Source of the DNA: Hawksworthiomyces lignivorus
Taxonomy: Eukaryota > Ascomycota > Sordariomycetes > Ophiostomatales > Ophiostomataceae
NCBI GenBank assembly: GCA_002917075.1
Contig: NTMA01000084.1
Coordinates: forward strand, 62,001-126,000
Reading direction: 5' to 3'
Length of the DNA: 64,000 nt
Below are positions 50,113 to 59,632 of the stretch, piece after piece (position 1 is the stretch's first letter; every line of letters starts with the position of its first letter). The position numbers and the translations under genes were made by a program. The notes under the pieces are model-generated. The model was not told the DNA's origin and ran no database searches. It saw nothing but the letters and a program-made list of their open reading frames with translations.

Positions 50113-51422
50113 ATGGATTTGGTGAACTCGTGAGTCACAACGATACCTGCTCTCTTCCTGACCCTTCTGGAGCTATCCTAACATCCAATTCGCACCCATA
50201 TACAGCCTGGGCGGTCGCCTGCTCTTTGCCATTCCTAAGAGTGAGTCAATTCATCTTTTTCTCCCTTCCTGTTTGCTCCGCAGCTTGCTGGTCGCTTCAG
50301 ACCACCACCCTCTTTTGATGGTACTCGCTAACGCAAGCTGTCTCTCTTTTTCGCAGAGGGCCGTCTTCAGCAACCAGCGCTGGAGCTCCTGCGGGGCGCC
50401 GACATCCAGTTCAAGCGCGAGAACCGCCTCGACATCGCCCTGGTCCAGAACCTCCCCATCGCTCTCGTCTTCCTGCCGGCCGCTGACATCCCGACCTTCG
50501 TGGGTGAGGGCCAGGTCGACCTGGGCATCACCGGCATCGACCAAGTTCAGGAGCATGACGCCGGCGTGCGCGCTGTCAGCCGCGCGCGGAGAGAGTCGCT
50601 CACGCTGACCGGAGCGGCGGGCGATGCGATCGCGGCCGCAATCGACGGCGCCGCACCAAGCAAGCCCAAGGGCTGCGAGACGGTCATGGAGCTGGGCTTT
50701 GGCGCCTGCAAGCTGCAGGTGCAGGTGCCTGAGAAGGGCAGCTATGTGGAGCCGCGCGACCTGGTCGGCAAGAACATCGGCACGAGCTTCGTCCACCTGG
50801 CCGAGGAGTATTTTGCACGCCTGGAGCAGGCGCCGGTCGCGGAAGGCGCCACACCAGCAGATGCGCTCTCCCCGCGGAAGCTGCGCACCAAGATCATCGA
50901 GCTGAGCGGCAGCGTCGAGGCTGCTTGCGCGCTCGGTGTCGCCGACGGCATTGTCGACCTTGTCGGTGAGTCATTCTCGTTCTCGCTTCTTTTCGCTTTT
51001 CTTCGCCTGTCTCTGCTGACTGCTTGCTCCTTCCACCCTCAGAATCTGGCGAGACTATGCGCGCCGCCGGCCTCAAGGCCATCGACACCGTAGTAGAGTC
51101 GTCTGCCATCCTGATCAAGTCCAAGGCTCCGAGCAATCCGGAGATGGTCGAGCTGATCGCATCGCGCATCAGCGGCGTCATCACCGCCCAGAAGTACGTC
51201 CTCTGCCAGTATAACGTCCCTCGCAACCGCCTGGCCGAGGCCACTCGCATCACCCCGGGCAAGCGCGCCCCCACCATCACCGCCCTGGACGAGGCCAACT
51301 GGGTCGCTGTCAGCGCCATGGTCGAGAAGAAGCGCATCGCCACCGTCATGGACAACCTCGTCACCGTCGGCGCCACGGACGTCATCGTCCTTGACATCCA
51401 CAACACGCGCAATGCACCGTAA
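50113..51422 (+). CDS. his1: ATP phosphoribosyltransferase (histidine step 1)
   Basis: Cytosolic enzyme condensing ATP with PRPP in the first, feedback-inhibited step of histidine synthesis. Four exons: 50113..50129 (17 nt), 50206..50240 (35 nt), 50357..50965 and 51043..51422, giving 346 residues. The two small exons supply MDLVNSLGGRLLFAIPK, joined to KGRLQQPALELLRGADI; without them the enzyme would lack its start. HisG catalytic-domain marks include VFLPAADIPTFV, GQVDLGITGIDQV, the PRPP-loop region ELSGSVEAACALGVADGIVDLVESGETM, and a C-terminal HisG_C regulatory domain. It is somewhat longer than yeast His1 (297 aa) through inserted Ala-rich loops. All three introns start GTGAGTCA. A TGACTCA element lies upstream, consistent with cross-pathway control. 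Confidence 0.96.
50131..50137. promoter_or_regulatory. TGAGTCA (CPC1-like core) at HIS1 intron 1 donor
   Basis: The 5' splice site reads GTGAGTCAC, so the donor embeds a perfect Gcn4/CPC1 heptamer 18 bp into the gene. It may be a splice donor only; dual use is a hypothesis. Confidence 0.4.
50242..50248. promoter_or_regulatory. TGAGTCA (CPC1-like core) at HIS1 intron 2 donor
   Basis: Intron 2 begins GTGAGTCAA, again containing the heptamer. Same caution as for intron 1. Confidence 0.4.
50967..50973. promoter_or_regulatory. TGAGTCA (CPC1-like core) at HIS1 intron 3 donor
   Basis: Intron 3 begins GTGAGTCAT, the third such case in this gene. Same caution as for intron 1. Confidence 0.4.
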
Positions 51423-51836
51423 ACGCGACGATAAGCATGTGTCTTTCGTTTTCTATGTCTGGAACTGTTTTATATTGGTTATCTGGTTATCTGCGCATAC
51501 GGGGTTAGAATTTTTTTCCTTCATAAAAAAATTAAAAGCTGGAAATGTTCAAAAATTAGAAAGGGTTTCAGTGAAGCATAATGTTATATAAAATGTAACA
51601 GCGAATTAGAGCGGTAGGGTATGACAAGATTCCATTTTTGCTTCACCGTGTGATGTTGCAGAAGAGACTTGTGAAACGGAGGGGATTAGGTGAATCGACA
51701 GCACTTTTAAAAGCAAAATAGTTCACGGAGAAAAACGGCACATGAGATATTCTGCTGTAGAGATAATGTGTTATAATAAAAAATTCTTTTCTGTTTCTTT
51801 TTCAATACTATGTAAGCTGGTCATTGCATGGCCACT
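51423..51836. other. Convergent 3' spacer of HIS1 and ARPC1
   Basis: 414 bp, AT-rich, carrying both 3' UTRs. No other feature seen. Confidence 0.7.
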
Positions 51837-53085
51837 CTAAGTGTGCCAGATGACGACGCGTCCGTCGACACCGCTCGCTACGAGATAAGTCAGCACAAGA
51901 ACAGCGGCATTCACAAGTGGACTCACAGGGTGGTTGGCAAAAAAAAAAAAAGCTTACAGGAAAACTTAGTCACGCCGCTAGCGGACGCCTCGTAGGGCCG
52001 GATGGTGTTGATGGTGTTCTGGTGGGTGGTCTTGAGCTGGGTGTCGTTCTTGGTGCGGCCCATGAGGTCCATCTGGCGGAACATGTTGAGGGCGGACTCC
52101 TCGCGGTCGCCGCCGGCGCCGGCGCGGCCGGCCTTGGCCTCGAGGGAGCCGGTGAGGGCCCAGCCGCGCTCGTCGCCGCGGAAGCGGAACGCCTCGCAGT
52201 CGTAGCCGGCGGCGATGATCTCGGCCTCGCCGTTCCAGAGCAGGCTGGTAAATGGCAGCAGCTGGGTGGGCACGCTGAGGACGGCGCGCGGAGGCTGGTC
52301 GGGGGCGCTCGGGTAGACGACGGTGATGCTGCTGTCGTGGGCGGCAAAGGCCAGGGCGGCGCCCGAGGGCGAGAAGGCGACCGAGTGCACCCAGCCGGCG
52401 GCGTTGTTGAGGAACTCGCCGCACACCGTGTTGAAGGGCAGGCGCTCGCCCCAGGCGCTCGGCTCGGGCCGCGCGTCCACGCCCTTGACGAAGCTCGAGA
52501 AGACGCGCGCGTGCGCGTCCGTCGACCCCGCCGCCAGCAGCACCGAGTTGGGGTGCCACGCCACCGCCGTGATCGTGCTGCGGATCGGCTTGCGCAGGTG
52601 CTTCGACACCCACCAGTCGTTCTCCTCCTCAAAGTAGCACACCGCGATCACCCGGTCCCCCGACCCCACCGCAAACTTGGTCTCCGACGGCGACCACCGC
52701 ACCACCGTCGCCGCCCGGTTGATGCGCAGCAGCACCAGCGTCGGCTTGTAGCCGCTCGGCGACGGCTCCCAGACGAGGGCGTTGCGGTCTAGAGAAAGCA
52801 GACAAAAAAAAAGGGAAGTCAGCAGAAGAAGACGGACAGAGCAGGAGGCGGGGTAGACGCACCCTGCGAGCAGGTCACAATGCGGCCCGAGTTGGGGGCA
52901 ATGTCGACGCCGGTGACCGTCTTGTCATGACCCTTGAGCTCATCCTTGAGCTTGAAGGAGTTGCCCACACGGCCGTAGAGCTCGACCGTGCTCTCCCGGG
53001 CCACGGCGAGCGTCTTGCGGTCCGCCGAGAAGGAGTGGTCCGCAATCGGGTGGTGGAAGAGGTGGTGGACTTCGGGGGCGGCCAT
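51837..53085 (-). CDS. arc40: Arp2/3 complex subunit 1 (ARPC1/Arc40), WD40 protein
   Basis: WD-repeat subunit of the actin-nucleating Arp2/3 complex, acting at cortical patches and endocytic sites. Exons 53085..52863, 52788..51958 and 51877..51837 give 364 residues, the normal size for the family. Conserved text includes HHPIADHSFSADRKTLAV at the start, LKGHDKTVTGVDIAPNSGRIV in repeat 1, DRNALVWE, WVSKHLRKPIRSTITAVAWHPNSVLLA, the loop before the last repeat containing NMFRQMD, and a final TVxxx-type end VDGRVVIWHT supplied by the 41-nt last exon. An upstream in-frame ATG at 53184 is less likely because the added residues have no family match. Convergent with HIS1. Confidence 0.95.
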
Positions 53086-54212
53086 CTCGCTGGTAGTAAC
53101 TGAATGGGGCGGCTTATTGGCTGGAGTTCGTATCTGCAAATGACCTGCGATTCCTTCGTGATAGGAGTAGCTCTCTACTATCACGTTGAGGACCTGACAA
53201 GTCGGTTCGTTCGATGTTGAAAGTGATACAAGTGGCTGGAATGAGTGTATTCGCTGCTTATCCTTATTAGGTACCCCGCAGATACGAGTACACAGCAGTA
53301 GTCAGCCTCAGGAATCGGGCGATGCAGTAGTGGGTCATATGACTGCGCCATTGCACAAAAGCTCTCCAGGTGCCTTATAACGTCCTATTATAGAGCCTGA
53401 GCTTATAGGTACACATACAGAGCCTTGCGCAATGCCAGCAACAGTGAAAACTTTAACGTTCCTATGTAAATTAACCATTATCTCATTTCTAATACAGCCA
53501 AGAAGGAAGTATAAAAAAGCTGCCATTGATATACGAATGCAATGATACCTTATGCTGTCCATTATTGTCATGTTTCCTAGTAGTTTCACTTTCTTAGAAT
53601 CAAGTGTCTTATATTCTCGACAGCATCTTCTGCGCTATCGCGAAATTGCCGTCTAGTGACGAAGTGAACTTGCAACAAGAGCTTCTACCTTCCTGCACAG
53701 ACAGCTACCTTTGCTGGCTTGCTAGAGAAGAGCTAAATCTACTATTACTTCTAAGCACTTAGCAGCTTAGCAACCAAAAGCCCAACGGGCACCTAGCTGT
53801 GGACAAGTAGAACCTAGAGTGTAATAGCTAGCCTTGTCTAACAACAGCAGGACGGCGATCTATTCGACTGCATCGAATTAGATGTGCATTACATGCAATT
53901 AACGCAAGCTGCGTGATTTAGCAAAAGTTAGATCAGGAAGTAAATAGGTACAATTAAAAGACTCGCAGAATGCCGATTATAGATACCTACAAACGTGCTA
54001 TTCTCATGTTGTTACTTAAGTGATATATTGACCTAGAACATACCTTTTGATACGCCTTCGAAACGCCAGCTCGATTCAGAACCTTTCAACTCTTCTATCA
54101 CTGGTGTTGGTAAAATGAGCAGAGGTGTAAAATTGAAGGAGGGTTAAAAAAAATTAAGAAAAAGAAAACATAAATGTAAAAAAGAAGAAGAGAGGATGGA
54201 CAAAAAAAGAAT
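53086..54212. other. AT-rich spacer between ARPC1 and tRNA-Ser
   Basis: About 1.1 kb with no supported gene. It contains the ARPC1 promoter at its left end and is otherwise AT-rich with only very short frames. Confidence 0.6.
54202..54208 (-). terminator. RNA polymerase III terminator (T7)
   Basis: Seven T on the minus strand, 4 nt after the tRNA-Ser 3' end. Expected Pol III stop signal. Confidence 0.85.
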
Positions 54213-54293
54213 CGACAAGAACGTGATTCGAACACGCGCGGGCGAACCCAACAGCTTAGCAGGCTGTCGCCTTAACCACTCGGCCATCTTGCC
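54213..54293 (-). tRNA. tRNA-Ser (anticodon GCU), intronless
   Basis: 81-nt type II tRNA read on the minus strand. The acceptor stem pairs GGCAAGA with TCTTGTC (one G-U), with discriminator G as usual for serine. The D-arm has GCC paired with GGC and the GAGTGGTTAA loop. The anticodon stem ACAGC/GCTGT holds loop CTGCTAA (anticodon GCT). A long variable arm (GGG-TTCG-CCC type) and T-loop TTCGAAT follow. Decodes AGC and AGU. Confidence 0.96.
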
Positions 54294-54622
54294 TTGTTGT
54301 TGTTTCGACTGACCTTAGTTTCGGTATATAATGGTGCCCACACACAATCTTTTTCGTTCAATGACTGGGTCAGTTTGGCAGGCATACCCTGCGAAAGATT
54401 TCAGTCCCTAACCAGCAATAGGTGCTCTGTGCTATTATTTATTGTCATTCATTTAGGTGCACAGCAAGAGATTTAATCTTGAAGTATAAAAAAATAAACA
54501 ACGATATATAACTGTATATATGTATATACAGTAAAGGGCAAAAAATTAATCGCCAGTTTAACACTCCCCGCCCCTACCCAGAACAGACTGCTATACTCTT
54601 TACCTCTGGATCAGCCAGCACA
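54294..54622. other. Short spacer
   Basis: 329 bp, AT-rich, with a palindromic TATATATGTATATA-like stretch near 54510-54530. No gene seen. Confidence 0.6.
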
Positions 54623-54799
54623 ATGGCGCCAAATCTCACTATTTCGCAACGTATTCTTATTCAGAACATAGTCGAGAGTAAGCTACAGGGTGAAGAAGCG
54701 CCGACTGATGAATCAACAGCCAAACTTGCCTGCTGTTCTTCGCGTGCCGTGCGACAGCCCCGATCGAACCTACTACCCTCGAATGGTTGCGTTGGCTAA
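54623..54799 (+). pseudogene. Relic of a mariner/Tc1-like transposase N-terminus
   Basis: A 58-codon frame (start MAPNLTISQRILIQNIVESK, later TAKLACCSSRAVRQPRSNL) resembles the N-terminal helix-turn-helix of fungal Tc1/mariner-type DDE transposases, where a SQR-ILIxN-M-x-SK helix is followed by a CS-RAVR-IRSNL recognition helix. It stops at TAA right after that helix, and I can see no downstream DDE catalytic domain or inverted terminal repeats. It is therefore read as a truncated, decayed copy. Family assignment is from memory of these motifs and needs a search. Confidence 0.55.
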
Positions 54800-55415
54800 A
54801 GACTCACGCCTCACAATCGCCTTGACTACCAAAAATGAGTTACAGAGGACACGGTAAGAGTCAGCGAAAAAGTAGACCTACTCTGGGCACCTTTTAGAGT
54901 ACAAAGCCAACATAATATTCCCGCCATAAGCTCATAAATATTAAGTATAAGAAAGGAAATAAAAAATTTGAAAATTAAACGGAGTTTCGTTTTTATTTCA
55001 TATGGCCTGGTATTTCAATTTTTGGTGGTTTTCTTGATGTAATTCCAATGCGAAATAAATTGACTTACGTATCACCGAGTGCCCAAATATCTATAGGGGG
55101 GTGCCGATGTATCAGTCGCCTGCTGCGCCGCAGCCCAAGGCTGAGATGATTGGACCCCAACGCGCCTCGTCGACGCCAGATTAAATATCTCATGAAAATG
55201 GTTCTATAACCTTACCTCCTCCACAATGCATCTTGGCATTTAACCTCTTGTTGACCAGCATCTTACGCTTTGCGCTACCCCCGTCTCAGTAGGAGCACTG
55301 TGCAGCCCTCCTATACGGTCTGCGGGAGCGCCGTTTCAGCCGAACCGCAGAATTTCCCGGCCGCCGGCTTGGGCTTTTCCCGACCACATCTCTAGTCCAG
55401 CTGTTCAAGACGGCG
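54800..55415. other. Transposon-flank/NLR upstream region
   Basis: Mostly AT-rich to 55080, then GC-richer. From 55185 a frame in phase with the NB-ARC gene's first exon runs to it with one TAG at 55290-55292. This could be a decayed or differently spliced N-terminal extension, or 5' leader. Confidence 0.4.
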
Positions 55416-57865
55416 ATGCAGAGCCAGATGTCTAGGTTGGAGAGGGCCATCCGGGAGCTGCCTGAGGTGGAGCCCTCTGTGCCGGACCGGGATTTTGAGA
55501 CCACAGGGACGAACGCCACCCAGAACGTCAACGATCATGGAACGGGAAATATGGTTAACAATACCGGGCCCGGGCAGGCGAGGGCAAATTTTGGTGGCTA
55601 CAACTTCGAGTCGAGTGGCGGCCCGATGAATTTCGGTGCGGATTTTATGAAGAATTGATATAGTAATGCTTGTTTCCTATTTAAACTAACGTAACACAGT
55701 TTTCCCCGGTGACCAAGGCACTGGCGAAGCCACACCCCGTGATCCTTTCTCGACCGTCCCTTTCCGGCCGGACGACGACTTTATCGAGCGGCCTGCCATT
55801 TTCGCGTGGCTACACGAAAGATACCGGAAGCCCGGCGGTCGTGCCGCGCTCGTCGGACTGGGCGGCATCGGGTAAGCCACCCATCACATACCGCCGCCGC
55901 CTTGTCTCTAACTGCCCTAGAAAATCGCAGCTGGCCATTCAGTTCGCACACCAGATCCAACAGCAGTCGCCGAGCACATACGTATTCTGGGTGCACGCGA
56001 GCACTCGGGCTCGATTTGCAGAGGCATACCGCGACATCGCAGACCGGCTGAAGCTGCCGCGGCGCCACGACCCCCAGGTCGATGTGCTTCGCCTGGTGTA
56101 TAACTGGCTGGTCAACGAGGAGAACGGGCAGTGGCTGATGATACTCGACAATGCGGACGATATCAATGTCTTCTACCCAAGAAACCCCGAGGGGGGCCTG
56201 CCACAGCCGCCGGCGGCCTTCTTACCGCAGAGCAGCAATGGTAGAATCCTCGTCACCTCACGGAGCAGCGACGCAGCCGAGAGGCTTGCAGGTAACGGCG
56301 GCAACGTTTTAAGAGTATCGGTGATGGACGAGTTACAAGCTATGCAGCTGCTCCAGAAAAAACTTCTTGACGAGTACGACGAGGCGGTGGCCGCTGACCT
56401 AGTTCGCGCGCTCGAGTGCATGCCTCTTGCCATCACCCAGGCAGCTGCGTACGTACGTCGGCGGGCACCCCGAATGTCGGCATCTGCATACCTGGGCGAG
56501 CTCCGGAAGAGCAAGAAGAGGAAGGCCAGTCTCCTCCGTGAGGACAAGGGGGACCTCCAACGCGACGCGGGAGCGGCGAACTCGGTCGTTGCGACATGGC
56601 AGATCACGTTCGACCAGATCCGGCGGGAGCGGCAATCGGCAGCCGACTTGCTCTCGTTCATGAGCTCCTTCAATCCGCAGGGAATACCAGATTGGGTGCT
56701 GCAGAACTACGTGCGCCGGAGGCACGGGGGTGAGACCGGCGTCGATGGTGGAGGCGGACGCGAGAGCGGAGATGATGGAGAAGATGAATTTGAGGATGAT
56801 CTCGAGGTACTTCGAGGATACTCTCTAGTGTCGGTAACGACGCAGGCAGGTGTTTGTGAAATGCATGCCCTCGTCCAGTTTTGCACGCGGGTCTGGCTTA
56901 GGGATGATGCCCAAAAGTGGAAGAGTACATTCCTGCGGAACATATCACGGGATTACCCAGCTGGCAAATACGAAAACTGGAGGAAATGCCAACAATTAGA
57001 GCCACACATTACGCCGGTTGTCGAAGAGGAACCCGCAGGGGAGGATGCCGGGGATTGGGCGCGGCTCCTGACGAACGCAGCATGGTATCGGTGGCAGATA
57101 GGGCAGTATATCGCCGCAGAGAAGATGTCAAGGGAGTCAGTCAATGTGAGGAAGAGGACTCTTGGTACAGAGCATCTCGATACGATTTTGAGCGTTGCCG
57201 TCCTTGCTTTAGTGCTGGAGAGGCAGGGCAAATATGAGGAGGCCGAGCAGATGAATCGACGGGCTCTTGATGGCTACGAGAAGCAGTTTGGCAAGGAGCA
57301 TCCCTCTACGCTTACGAGCGTCAGCAATCTTGCTTTGGTGCTAGAGAGGCAGGGCAAATATGAGGAGGCTGAGCAGATGAATCGACGAGCTCTTGATGGT
57401 CGTAAAAAGCAGCTTGGCAAGGAGCATCCCGACACGCTTACGAGCGTCAGCAATCTTGCCTTGGTGCTACAGAGGCAGAGCAAATATGAGGAGGCTGAAC
57501 AGATGAATCGACGGACTCTTGATGGCCGTGAGAAGCAGCTTGGCAAGGAGCATCCCGACACGCTTACGAGCGTCAGCAATCTTGCCTTGGTGCTAGAGAG
57601 GCAGGGCAAATATGAGGAGGCCGAGCAGATGAATCGACGGGCTCTTGATGGCTACGAGAAGCAGCTTGGCAAGGAGCATCCCGACACGCTTACAAGCGTC
57701 TACTGCCTTGCGTATTTGTTTCAGCAGCAAATGAGGCTGAAAGAAGCTGATGAGCTATACCAAAGAGCTAATAATGGGTTCATCAAGACCCTTGGGCCTG
57801 GCCACCCCATCACGGTAGCATGCGGACGTCACTATTCTTCTTTAAAGAAACGAAGGGATGGCTGA
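55416..57865 (+). CDS. NLR-like NB-ARC/TPR protein
   Basis: STAND-type ATPase of the kind linked to fungal self/non-self recognition and regulated cell death. Proposed exons are 55416..55635, 55700..55871 and 55921..57865, giving 778 residues. Only this splicing joins the P-loop GLGGIGKSQLA across the second intron; the unspliced frame lacks it. Order: a helix (about 1-25), a Gly/Asn-rich linker (about 32-74), a PFRPDDDFIERP lead-in, NB-ARC with Walker B WLMILDNADD (about 202-211), GRILVTSRS and MPLAITQAAAYV (GLPL-like), a winged-helix region, then kinesin-light-chain-type TPRs (about 560-760). Four TPR units are nearly identical. Intron 1 donor GTGCGG is weak but keeps phase. The true N-terminus is uncertain. 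Function in recognition is inference from the family. Confidence 0.82.
57203..57706 (+). repeat. Four near-identical 126-bp TPR units
   Basis: Units at 57203, 57329, 57455 and 57581 each encode 42 residues (LALVLERQGKYEEAEQMNRR...). They differ at few positions, mainly after ALDG (Tyr or Arg, Glu or Lys), at LER/LQR, GK/SK and HPS/HPD. High nucleotide identity implies recent duplication or gene conversion. Confidence 0.9.
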
Positions 57866-58635
57866 AAAATGTGCCTGAATTGGCTTAGTCATAGCTGGAG
57901 TGGGCTTGGGCTTGTCCCGATGTAAATAACATAAATAGGCAAGGCGATGGTGCTCCTACGTCGTACTGCATTGTGCGCGTCATGTTACGACCACGAGTTC
58001 CATGTGAAGGAGAAGAAAGTATTTCTGAGCACTGTAGCAAGCTTCCCTAGGAGAGTGTTAGCCAGACGCTGTTGTGGTGTGCTGCCGCGAATGGCCACGA
58101 GGTTGACGTCAAGCTGTGCAAACCTAGCGAGCCCACCTTAACAAAGTTAACTAAAACATTGGCGACGCCCATTTCGCCTTTTACTATACCTAAATGTACC
58201 TAATCTCTTTAGGGTATATACTAACCAACAGTGCTCCAAGGCGCCCAGAAACCGTCGCTAGAAGATGAAAGCTGGTGGAAGAAGCACACAAACTTGTCCC
58301 TGGAGCTGGCGTATTAATGCGCAGCTGTGAGAAGAGTCAGGTATCTATGTAAGCCTAGTTATGGCGTGGGGTGGAAGACGGAGGAGGGGCACTGTGCGGT
58401 TACTGTCTTGGTTGGGGTTATGTAATCCAAAATTTGTTAGCCAGGGCAAACCAAGAAAAGCAGCAGGCTGGACAGTAAGCTGCTATTTTTTCCCCGGCGC
58501 AAAACCACCGTCAACGCCCAAGTCTTGAACGAAGCTGCTTTCGCCCCATTCTTCCTTGCCCCTGCCTCTGTCGAAGAACTCTCATCATTCTTCTCGCATC
58601 TCGTGGATATCAATTGAAGCTTCACCGCACGCGCC
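57866..58635. other. Spacer between NLR-like and RRM genes
   Basis: 770 bp. Holds the 3' flank of the NB-ARC gene and the promoter of the RRM gene; no other gene supported. Confidence 0.6.
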
Positions 58636-59452
58636 ATGTCTGCCTCCGCATCGTCGCGTGGTCTGCCGCCGCCAGGCGCCGGCCTTCCGGCCAAAGTGGT
58701 CCCGATTCCACCAAACCAGACGTGAGTTGAAGCCGCTTCATGCCTTTGGGGAGCCCGGATACCATGTCTGCTCAGATGTGTTGGCTAACGTTGATACTGC
58801 AGTCTCTACGTGCGCAACCTGCCGTCAGCCAAGATAAAGAAGGACGACTTGCGGACCGCGCTGTACCTCTTGTTCTCGACCTACGGCCCCGTTCTCGATG
58901 TCGTCGCCCTGAAGACTATGAAGATGCGCGGGCAGGCCCATGTCGTCTTCCGCGACGTGCAGGCGGCAACACAAGCTATGCGGTCTCTTGAAGGCTTTTC
59001 CTTCTTGGGCTCTGAGCTGGTGAGTTCACTATGTCTTGGGCGCTCTCCTCTCTTGCGAGGTATTTTTTTTATTTGAGTTTGTCTATGTACAGTTTCTGAC
59101 GCGTTCGCTCAAGCACATATCGTATGCCAAATCAAAATCCAACGTCATTGCAAGGCTTGACGGCACATTCAAGATGCCTACAGCCGCACAGACGGTTGAG
59201 ATGACCGACCTCCAGCAGAGCATCTTCAATGCTCCGGTTCCCGGTGCATCAACAACAGCTGCCGCATCTTCCAGGCCACCAACCACTTCTGCATCGGCAG
59301 CCAATGGTGCTGCACAAGCATCTAAATCTGCTGCTGCAGCCAGTGAAGAAGCTAGGGGACAGAAGCGGACACGTGACGAAGAGGAAGAGGAGGAGGAGGA
59401 AGAAGAGGAAGATAGCGATGTGGCCATGGAGGAGGATAGCGATGACGAGTAA
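58636..59452 (+). CDS. U2B''/U1A-type snRNP RRM protein
   Basis: Spliceosomal snRNP component binding a U1 or U2 snRNA hairpin. Exons 58636..58721, 58803..59019 and 59114..59452 give 213 residues. The RRM is typical of the family: IPPNQTLYVRNLPSAKIKKDDLR, then YLLFSTYGPVLDVVALKT, RGQAHVVFRD (RNP1 region) and ISYAKSKSN. Only one RRM is present, followed by a Ser/Ala linker and an acidic Glu-rich tail, so it fits Msl1/U2B'' of fungi better than two-RRM U1A. Intron 2 has two in-frame acceptors: TACAG at 59092 and CAAG at 59113. The latter lies 14 nt after a CTGAC branch point and gives the conserved join, so it is preferred. Convergent with ATG10, 180 bp apart. Confidence 0.9.
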
Positions 59453-59632
59453 GCCTACACCGGGACAAGGGACGAAAAAAGACGCTTGAAATTTAAATGA
59501 TACCCATTTGTTCATGGCCGGCTCTTTGGGTTGCAAGTCCGCGGGTATCTGCTGTTCACGCGGCAAGTCCTCGTGAGTTCATGCCATTCCACAACACGAT
59601 CGGTCTACATAGGTCTGGAGAAGAGGAGACGA

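Noticed and set aside
51917..52792. 291-codon + strand frame
   Set aside because: Antisense shadow of ARPC1; composition typical of reversed GC-rich coding DNA.
55709..55920. Start of the NB-ARC gene at 55709 as one open frame
   Set aside because: In that frame the first 70 codons do not match the family, while the +1-shifted exon joined over a 49-nt intron restores the P-loop.
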